Source of the DNA: Candidatus Aminicenantota bacterium
GTDB taxonomy: Bacteria > Acidobacteriota > Aminicenantia > Aminicenantales > Aminicenantaceae
DNA length: 7,991 nt
NCBI GenBank assembly: GCA_030607635.1
Contig: JAUWJP010000067.1
Span: forward strand, 1 to 7,991
Direction: 5' to 3'
A program made the position numbers and the translations under genes. The notes under the pieces are model-generated. The model saw only the letters and a list, made by a program, of their open reading frames with translations. It was not told the DNA's origin and made no database searches. This document shows, in pieces, positions 1 to 5,020 of this stretch. How positions within the stretch are numbered: position 1 is the first letter of the stretch; every line of letters begins with the position of its first letter.

Positions 1-274
1 ATATCAGAAAAAAGATGATGGATGGGATTATCACTTAGAATTAAGTATAGAGGTCAAGTTCGTCGGAGAAAAAAGCTCTTACCGGGAAAATAAGGTGATA
101 AGCAAGCATATTTCCAGCAAAAATCTTAAGAAAAATTTCTCAGAAAAATACACTATCAGGCAAAGCTTTTTCGTTCCTTTGAATATAGGGAAAAACGAAG
201 TCTATTTTTCGGTTCGTGATAATATCTCCCAAAAAAGACTCCGAAAATTAGATATTGTTGAGATAAAAAAGTAA
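1..274 (+). CDS. C-terminal 90 residues of an unidentified protein (5' end outside the window)
   Basis: The frame starting at position 2 is open for 90 codons up to a TAA at 272-274. The beginning of the gene lies outside the window. I do not recognise the product. The visible part has alternating hydrophobic and charged residues suggesting beta-strands (for example LELSIEVKFVG and NEVYFSVRDN) and is rich in lysine, ending DIVEIKK. A C-terminal beta-sandwich ending in a 'VRD' strand resembles the tails of some secreted GWxTD-type or VWFA-related proteins, but this is only an impression. It ends 18 bases before the end of the oppositely oriented broken TPR gene, so the two are convergent with no clear terminator hairpin between them. 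The frame is probably real because it is open throughout and reads as protein-like sequence, but it is short. Confidence 0.6.
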   Translation, partial: YQKKDDGWDYHLELSIEVKFVGEKSSYRENKVISKHISSKNLKKNFSEKYTIRQSFFVPLNIGKNEVYFSVRDNISQKRLRKLDIVEIKK

Positions 275-292
275 AAATTTCATAATGAATCC

Positions 293-787
293 TTAATTAT
301 CCTTGATCAATTCTTCCAGCTTAGGAATTAGATTCTTAATATTCTCAGTCTGCGGATCGTCAGGAGCTAATTCTACAAATTTCTTTAAGCTATCGACAGC
401 AAGCCTGTACTTGCCTTTGTTCAAATAAGCATAGCCGACCTGCCTATGAGGAGGAGCCCAGCTTTCATTGATTTTAACAGCGAGCAGGAAATATTCAATC
501 GCCTTGTCTGTCTCTCCTTGTTTGAAGAATATTTCTCCCACATTAAAAGCCAGAGTTTCATCTTCCGGGAAACCATCTATAGCCTGCCTGAAATATTCGC
601 TCGCTTTCTCCAGGTTGCCCTGCTTAAAATAGGCTTCTCCCATACCTGCCAGAGCTCTGGCGGCGGTTTCATCACCTCCGATGGACTCTTTCTCTTCTTT
701 TACCTTCTCTAAAATCTTAGTGTAGATCTCAATGGCTTTATCATACTCACCCATTTCTTTATAGCAATTGCCGATATTGATGTACAT
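293..787 (-). pseudogene. C-terminal fragment of the broken gene: TPR repeats 2-5
   Basis: This stretch is open for 164 codons from an internal ATG to a TAA at 293-295. It holds four TPR units with the typical small/aromatic spacing: IGNCYKEMGEYDKAIEIY, MGEAYFKQGNLEKASEYF, VGEIFFKQGETDKAIEYF and VGYAYLNKGKYRLAVDSL. A capping helix (NLIPKLEELIKDN) follows. No ribosome binding site precedes the ATG, which is simply an internal methionine of the ancestral protein, and the fragment has no signal peptide. It is therefore unlikely to be made as a functional protein unless the frame is intact in the real genome. The repeats are well conserved, so the break is recent or artefactual. Confidence 0.7.
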
Positions 788-933
788 TTGATAAACGGTG
801 GGTTCTTCCTGACAAATTCCTCAAATTTTGCGGCAGCCTCAGCATACTTTTCCTGATCAAAAAGCTCGTTTCCCTCCTCGAAAAGCACTACCGACCCTTC
901 ATCCTCGATGGCTGGCATATTCATCTCAGTCAC
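709..933 (-). pseudogene. Middle fragment of the broken TPR gene (first TPR, then out of frame)
   Basis: The frame continues from the N-terminal fragment after the TAG. A GTG at 931-933 follows AGAGGA by roughly eight bases, so restart after the stop is conceivable. It encodes the linker EMNMPAIEDEGS and the first TPR (GNELFDQEKYAEAAAKFEEF). After KNPP it runs into meaningless out-of-frame sequence because of the deletion near 797-804. The final part therefore overlaps the true reading frame of the next fragment and should not be read as protein. Confidence 0.5.
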
Positions 934-945
934 CTGGATCTTCCT

Positions 946-1287
946 CTAGGTAAAACTAAGAGGAGGATTCTTTTTTGAAAATTGGCTGACGCTCATCTCG
1001 TGGTAGACAGCTCCATATCCTTCTTTGGATGCGGTAACGCGGAAATGTCCTGTTCCCAGCCCGGCTACAGCCCAGTTTCCCTTCTTATCGGATTCCGAGG
1101 TAAAGGTGGTTTTATACCGAAGATGCTGGGCAACAATCTTCGCTCCTTCTATTGGATTGCCAACTTCATCTTGAACTTGTCCCCGAAGCCTTCCCTTTCC
1201 ACGTCCTTGCTGAGCGGAAAGATTGAGAGAGAGACTAAAGCATAGAACAGAAACGAGAAATATAATTAAAGCATTTTTGCTTCTCAT
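946..1287 (-). CDS. N-terminal fragment: signal peptide and carboxypeptidase-regulatory-like domain
   Basis: This is the first intact stretch of the broken gene: 113 codons ending at the TAG. It is preceded by a strong ribosome binding site and a plausible promoter, so it could still be expressed. Residues 1-26 form a signal peptide, and the mature part begins QQGRGKG. The remainder is essentially one complete regulatory-like beta-sandwich domain, so the truncated product could fold by itself. By homology logic it is a remnant, because the TPR part follows in the same frame immediately after the stop. Listed separately because an automatic gene caller would report it as a small secreted protein. 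Confidence 0.6.
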   Translation of the reverse strand: MRSKNALIIFLVSVLCFSLSLNLSAQQGRGKGRLRGQVQDEVGNPIEGAKIVAQHLRYKTTFTSESDKKGNWAVAGLGTGHFRVTASKEGYGAVYHEMSVSQFSKKNPPLSFT

Positions 1288-1390
1288 CAATTCCTCCCTG
1301 AAAAGTTAAGAATATTATCATGCTTCTTTAATTATTAGACTTTTTCGTTTATAATTTCTTAACGATTTTCCTTAAATCCTCGGAAACCTT

Positions 1391-1419
1391 ATTTTATTTT
1401 ATATTCTCCTAAAATTCAA
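1391..1419 (-). promoter_or_regulatory. Possible sigma-70-type promoter for the broken TPR gene
   Basis: On the reverse strand, TTGAAT (1414-1419) is followed after exactly 17 bases by TAAAAT (1391-1396). The distance to the ATG at 1287 allows an untranslated leader of about 95 bases. In AT-rich DNA such matches arise by chance, so this is a suggestion only. Confidence 0.35.
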
Positions 1420-1530
1420 CACGAAGAAGCTAGGCTTGTATGATTAGCTAGACTGGACAAATCAATTTGAGACTTGATAGTAGCTGAGATAAACAAAAAT
1501 AATAATTTTGAATATGATCTTGGCTCAAGG

Positions 1531-2535
1531 CTATAAGCGGAATTCCATGACCTTTTTCAATTCTTCGCCACCGGTTCTGTTTATGATGAGAGCATGAAGC
1601 AGATTCTTTCCCTGACGAAGCCTCTCTAAGTCCTTTTCCAGGATTAAAGGGATTTCCATTTCGTACATTTTGTTTTGCTTTTCTCTAAGCTCGTCTTCTT
1701 TAATTGCGATTTCAAAGGCCTCTTCATATTCCCAGATGAGGCTACCCTCAGAATCCTTCAGCTCCAGGCGAACTTCAAGCACAGTCTCCAGCATATCACC
1801 TTCAGACTTATACCAGATATTTCCGTATGGTATCTCTATGGTGATTGTGCCTTCGACTCTGTCTTCTTCGACAACATCTTTCTTTACCCTCCATTTGAAA
1901 TCAAAAAATCTCTTTTCCTTTCCAAAAGTCACCTGGGCTCTTGCCTGGGCTTTGGTGAGCTCATGCATATACATCAGGTTAAGCTGACGAATATTTGAGA
2001 GGTCGTAGGTAACCAGCGAATAGAGCCCTGTGCAGGTTGAATCAATAAAGACGACCGGGAAAACTCCGTAGTACCAGATCTCCCGACAGCGGCTGTAGGG
2101 ATCTCCTCCCATAGGATATCTTATTCTATCCGTGGGCGGACCGAAAAGGACGTAGATTCTTCCCCTGTCAGTCACCCATCCTGGTTTTGCTTCACTTGCA
2201 AAAAGTTTAGTTGCTTCTTCTATACGGTTGAAATACTCCATTTTAAACTCGTTCTCTTCGGTATCTGGATCAGGATCGCGACGCTCCCAGAATTTTTCTA
2301 TAAACTGTTCCTTTTCCGAGAGGGGAAGCTCGAGAAAAATTTTTCTCTCTTTTCTGGTAATGATATACCTGACCTTGGAGATAAAATCAGCATTAACAGG
2401 ATCTAACTTGCGCTCTAAATTATAAAGGCGACAGGAAGAAGAAAAGAAAACGAGAAAGGAACTGGAGAGAAGAAGGAAACAAAGGACCAAGGGGATTGTT
2501 TTGGATTTTTTCTCTAAATTTAATGAATGACTCAT
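1531..2535 (-). CDS. GWxTD-domain protein, putative lipoprotein
   Basis: This 334-residue exported protein contains the GWxTD domain, a family known mainly as a domain of unknown function in Bacteroidota, Acidobacteriota and related uncultured phyla. Residues 14-34 are a hydrophobic export signal ending in SSS before Cys35, which is a poor but possible lipobox and suggests a lipid anchor. The signature region has FWERRDPDP (82-90), NEFKMEYFNRI (95-105) and GWVTDRGRIYVLFGPP (119-134), followed by the aromatic EIWYY strand. Two cysteines lie in the domain (YSRCRE and DSTCTG). The C-terminal third looks like beta-strands followed by helices. Its ATG overlaps the TGA of the upstream GWxTD-TPR gene (ATGA), and AAAGGAG lies 5 bases before it, so translational coupling is likely. 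The molecular function is not known; a role in envelope biogenesis or surface protein assembly is inference only. Confidence 0.88.
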   Translation of the reverse strand: MSHSLNLEKKSKTIPLVLCFLLLSSSFLVFFSSSCRLYNLERKLDPVNADFISKVRYIITRKERKIFLELPLSEKEQFIEKFWERRDPDPDTEENEFKMEYFNRIEEATKLFASEAKPGWVTDRGRIYVLFGPPTDRIRYPMGGDPYSRCREIWYYGVFPVVFIDSTCTGLYSLVTYDLSNIRQLNLMYMHELTKAQARAQVTFGKEKRFFDFKWRVKKDVVEEDRVEGTITIEIPYGNIWYKSEGDMLETVLEVRLELKDSEGSLIWEYEEAFEIAIKEDELREKQNKMYEMEIPLILEKDLERLRQGKNLLHALIINRTGGEELKKVMEFRL

Positions 2536-4598
2536 TTTTTCTCCTTTAAAGCCTCAACACTCTTCTTGATTTGAGGCTGATTCTGGTTTATCTCCAGTGA
2601 TTTTTGCCAAGCTGCCAGGGCTTCGTCCGGCTCACCCAATTGGAAATAGCACTCGCCAATGGTATTTAATAAATTGATATTTATTCCATAACGAGAGATG
2701 GCTTTATCAAGGACCTCGATTGCTTTGCTTAACTCTCCCAAAATCTGGTAGGCTTTGCCCATCATAAAAAACACCTCGTATTTTGGCGACTGAGGCTGGT
2801 TTATAAAAGGAAACAGCAAAGATTCAACTTTTTTGTATTCGTTCAAGATCATGTAAGCCTGGGCCAAGTTTAAAGCAAAATCAACTGAATCTGGCTTTTT
2901 CTGGAACGCTTTCTCCAGATTGACCCGAGCCTCGGCTATCTTGCCGCTGTTGAAAAGCTGGGTGCCTATTAAATAAAAATGGAGAGGATCTTGGGTATCA
3001 GGCGAGATTTTGGAATAAACCCAGGGACGCGCTATGGCCTCAAGATGAGTTATATCAAACTCCTCGCTATCAAAAAGGACTTCCTGCCCATCAACAAAAA
3101 GAGAAACTTGAACCCTGTAGTGAGCTGGAGGGAATTGGCTAAGATCAAACTGCTCCAGGATATTTGGCAAGTCTTGGTATTCTGCGACTTTTCTATTTTT
3201 AGAAAGAAATTCTTCTCCGCCTTTAAGGAAGGTAAATTTGACCTCTCCTTTCTCTCTCAATTCCCCGCTAAGACCATGAATCTGAAAAACTATGATCAAA
3301 TTGTCCTTCTTGAGAAAGACTCTATTCGACTGGAAATAAATCTGGTATTCTCCAGCTTGAAACGGCCGCAACCTGTTTTGCTGTGGTATGCTCTTTTTAA
3401 TCCTGTAGCCTAAAATGAGCGAAGTCATCTGGAGGGCTTCCTCATCCTGCGGAATGACGAGGCTTCGCTCCAGTGAAGTAAATTCTTTGGATGTTTCATT
3501 TTTAACCAGGATGGATAGTTTATAATTCCCGGGGATAAGAGGAAACATATCCTGAATAAGCAGCGGCTGGCTCCATATGCTCTTTATTCTTTCTTCATCA
3601 AGATCAAGAGAAATGTTTTTTTCAAATTGATAAATGTTTTTCCCTTCCAGGTTCGAGACAGTGCCGTTAAGTTTCAAGTTGGCATAATATTTATTCTCGT
3701 ATTGGCCCACAGAAAGCTTATCTAGTTCAATGGCATAGTGAACAAAATAAAATCCTGAGCGGTCTTTGATCACTTTGACCAGAGAATCACTATCGATATA
3801 ATTGGCCGAATATTCCACTTCCACGATATCCTTGTACTCTAGAAACTTTTTGGCATATCTCTCCTCTATTTGTCTAATGGCGGTTGTCTCAACTCTCTGT
3901 ATTAATAAATCTGAAGACAGGGAAGGCCGGCCTATAAAAGTAGCGCCACCTTCTCCAGGGATAAGAGACAAAGAAACCTGAGCCAACTCTGGCTCCATCT
4001 CTCTCAGCTCGTTATAGGCCATTAAATAATCTAGAGGGTCTCCCCAATAAGATGTCATCAAAGCCTGCGGGCCATCCTTGAGAGGACTGTAAAGTTTAAA
4101 CTCTCCAAAGCCTCCTTCCTGAAAAAAAACAAGGTTAAAGCCCGGAGGAAGACCGAACTTTGTAAGGCCCTGATAGAACCATATTACAGTACCGTAAACC
4201 ACAGTCTTTCCCTCAAACCTTTGTATATCATTGGGTGCGCCCAGAATGATGTATACCCTTCCCCTGTCAGTTCTCCAGCCTAGCTTTGGTACCCCCCTTC
4301 CAAAAAAATGGTTGGCATAATTTATACGCCGATAGTGTTCCTGCCTGAATTCATTTGTGGATGTGCCTTGAGTAGGATCTCTTTGCTTCCAGAAAGCATC
4401 TTGGAAAAGGTCTCTTTCTCTATCTGTCTCAAGCTTAAGAAAAACTTCTCTCTCAATTGGAGCCATGATATAAACGACTTCCTCTTCCAGCCACTTTTTG
4501 TAACCGGGGGGAACCTTGCTTTTTTCTTTCTTTTTACCCCCAATAAGGAAGAAAACAGTTATTATTATAAGGAAAGAAATGGATAATTTCTTTTTCAC
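2532..4598 (-). CDS. GWxTD-domain protein with C-terminal TPR repeats, exported
   Basis: A 688-residue exported protein starting at GTG (4596-4598), with AAAGGAG seven bases upstream (4606-4612). Residues 5-21 are a hydrophobic signal or anchor followed by a lysine-rich stretch; there is no lipobox cysteine. The GWxTD domain carries FWKQRDPTQGT (69-79), NEFRQEHYRRI (82-92) and GWRTDRGRVYIILGAP (107-122). These align with the downstream gene and show the two are paralogues. The middle (about 130-530) is mostly predicted beta structure, with strands such as YRVQVSLFVDG. Residues 537-674 form four TPR units, the last being IGECYFQLGEPDEALAAWQKSL, which would be a protein-interaction platform. 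It is the first gene of a two-gene operon, divergent from the TonB receptor. The biochemical role of the family is unknown to me. Confidence 0.9.
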   Translation of the reverse strand: MKKKLSISFLIIITVFFLIGGKKKEKSKVPPGYKKWLEEEVVYIMAPIEREVFLKLETDRERDLFQDAFWKQRDPTQGTSTNEFRQEHYRRINYANHFFGRGVPKLGWRTDRGRVYIILGAPNDIQRFEGKTVVYGTVIWFYQGLTKFGLPPGFNLVFFQEGGFGEFKLYSPLKDGPQALMTSYWGDPLDYLMAYNELREMEPELAQVSLSLIPGEGGATFIGRPSLSSDLLIQRVETTAIRQIEERYAKKFLEYKDIVEVEYSANYIDSDSLVKVIKDRSGFYFVHYAIELDKLSVGQYENKYYANLKLNGTVSNLEGKNIYQFEKNISLDLDEERIKSIWSQPLLIQDMFPLIPGNYKLSILVKNETSKEFTSLERSLVIPQDEEALQMTSLILGYRIKKSIPQQNRLRPFQAGEYQIYFQSNRVFLKKDNLIIVFQIHGLSGELREKGEVKFTFLKGGEEFLSKNRKVAEYQDLPNILEQFDLSQFPPAHYRVQVSLFVDGQEVLFDSEEFDITHLEAIARPWVYSKISPDTQDPLHFYLIGTQLFNSGKIAEARVNLEKAFQKKPDSVDFALNLAQAYMILNEYKKVESLLFPFINQPQSPKYEVFFMMGKAYQILGELSKAIEVLDKAISRYGININLLNTIGECYFQLGEPDEALAAWQKSLEINQNQPQIKKSVEALKEKK
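2541..2547 (-). promoter_or_regulatory. Ribosome binding site inside the end of the upstream gene
   Basis: AAAGGAG lies within the last codons of the GWxTD-TPR gene, 5 bases before the ATG of the second GWxTD gene. Together with the ATGA start/stop overlap it explains how the second gene is translated from a shared message, and it fixes its start at 2535. Confidence 0.75.
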
Positions 4599-4794
4599 AA
4601 GAGCACTCCTTTATTACCTTAATATATGTATGATTTTCACCTAATAAGTTAAAGTGAACCACAAATAAATTCAAGACATAATAATAGAATTCATATAAAA
4701 ATCTTATCGTAATAGTTATGCCAAAAAATTCTCAATCGATATAAGCATTTCTTTTTCCGTGATAAAAAGCAAAATCCGCTCTACAACAAAAGTT

Positions 4795-4820
4795 GGGCTT
4801 GATAAATCAAGCCCCTACAA
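4795..4820 (-). repeat. REP-like element: GTAG followed by a perfect hairpin
   Basis: Read on the reverse strand, TTGTAG is followed directly by GGGCTTGAT, a two-base centre TT, and ATCAAGCCC, giving nine perfectly paired bases. GTAG (4815-4818) abutting the 5' foot of a hairpin is the hallmark of REP sequences mobilised by REP-associated tyrosine transposases (RAYT, related to IS200/IS605). No transposase is present here, so this would be a solitary non-autonomous copy. There is no T-run directly after either arm, which makes an intrinsic terminator less likely. Only one copy is seen in the window, so repeat status is inferred from structure. Confidence 0.6.
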
Positions 4821-4899
4821 ATATTCTATATGCCATATATATGCTATGGGTTTAGCGCTATTCATCTTAATTTTCGGCTCTTTTCTAGTTCTTGATATC

Positions 4900-4928
4900 T
4901 TGACTCTTACTTCATAGTTTACTATTTT
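4900..4928 (+). promoter_or_regulatory. Probable sigma-70-type promoter of the TonB-dependent receptor gene
   Basis: TTGACT (4900-4905) and TATTTT (4923-4928) are separated by the optimal 17 bases and point towards the receptor gene. Transcription would begin near 4935, leaving a leader of about 85 bases before the GTG. The -35 box matches consensus at five of six positions, and this is the best promoter-like pair in the spacer. Confidence is limited because the promoter preferences of this lineage are not known to me. Confidence 0.5.
4914..4925. promoter_or_regulatory. Palindrome overlapping the -10 box (possible operator)
   Basis: ATAGT and ACTAT are perfect inverted arms around a central TT. 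The site overlaps the proposed -10 element of the receptor promoter, where a repressor would block transcription. The arms are only five AT-rich bases, so chance is a serious alternative. Confidence 0.25.
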
Positions 4929-4983
4929 AGAGAATCAATAAAAAGAAAAAAAAGATAATCCATGCCAAAGATCAAAGAAAAAT

Positions 4984-5001
4984 CCCGTTTAACAGGACGG
5001 G
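4984..5001 (+). promoter_or_regulatory. Small GC hairpin in the leader of the receptor gene
   Basis: CCCGT (4984-4988) pairs perfectly with ACGGG (4997-5001) around an eight-base loop. It ends five bases before the AAAGGAG ribosome binding site (5007-5013). It stands out from the AT-rich surroundings and could influence initiation or message stability. No T-run follows, so it is not an intrinsic terminator. Confidence 0.35.
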
Positions 5002-5020
5002 TAAATAAAGGAGATATAAA

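Larger units (their letters stand above)
293..1287 (-). pseudogene. Broken gene: secreted carboxypeptidase-regulatory-like domain plus TPR repeat protein
   Basis: Three consecutive reverse-strand pieces read as one protein of about 331 residues once two lesions are corrected. From the ATG at 1287 there is a signal peptide (hydrophobic core about residues 6-22, likely cleavage LSA|QQ). Next comes a carboxypeptidase-regulatory-like beta-sandwich (about residues 30-108, with the GNPIEGA turn and the GLGTGHFRVTA strand). Five TPR units follow. The first lesion is a TAG at 946-948 (codon 114); the same frame continues past it as RKIQVTEMNMPA. The second is a one-base deletion at about 797-804: restoring a base in AACCCACCG gives NPTVYQMYINIG, joining two TPR halves. 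The start is ATG 1287 rather than TTG 1290, because GGGAGG (1293-1298) lies 5 bases before the ATG. Such proteins are expected in the periplasm or on the surface as binding scaffolds; the partner is unknown. Sequencing error is the main alternative to true decay. Confidence 0.8.
4599..5020. other. Divergent intergenic region without a gene
   Basis: This roughly 420-base AT-rich spacer separates the GWxTD operon from the TonB receptor gene. I see no plausible coding sequence in it. It contains a REP-like hairpin (4795-4820), a promoter facing the receptor gene (4900-4928), a palindrome over its -10 box, an A-rich tract around 4940-4954 and a small GC hairpin (4984-5001). A promoter must also drive the GWxTD operon leftwards, but no convincing box pair with 16-18 base spacing was found for it. 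Confidence 0.7.

Noticed and set aside
797..804. Programmed ribosomal frameshifting as explanation for the broken frame
   Set aside because: There is no slippery heptamer or downstream structure that I can see, and a second lesion (TAG at 946-948) lies upstream in the same gene; deletion or error is simpler.
982..1245. Forward open frame of 87 codons
   Set aside because: It is antisense to the signal peptide and regulatory-like domain of the broken gene, which reads as a recognisable protein; the forward translation does not.
1458..1469. CAAAT-CA-ATTTG inverted repeat in the 1288-1530 spacer
   Set aside because: The arms are short and AT-rich, and it is about 40 bases upstream of the proposed -35 box; expected by chance in this DNA.
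1519..1529. CTTG-GCT-CAAG hairpin just after the second GWxTD gene
   Set aside because: The stem has only four base pairs and no T-run directly follows on the reverse strand, so it does not support a terminator.
2979..3413. Forward open frame of 144 codons
   Set aside because: It lies fully antisense to the GWxTD-TPR gene, has no ribosome binding site I could see and shows no recognisable domain. The reverse strand is clearly coding here.
4834..4843. CATATATATG palindrome
   Set aside because: A simple alternating AT tract is self-complementary by composition; no further evidence of a binding site.
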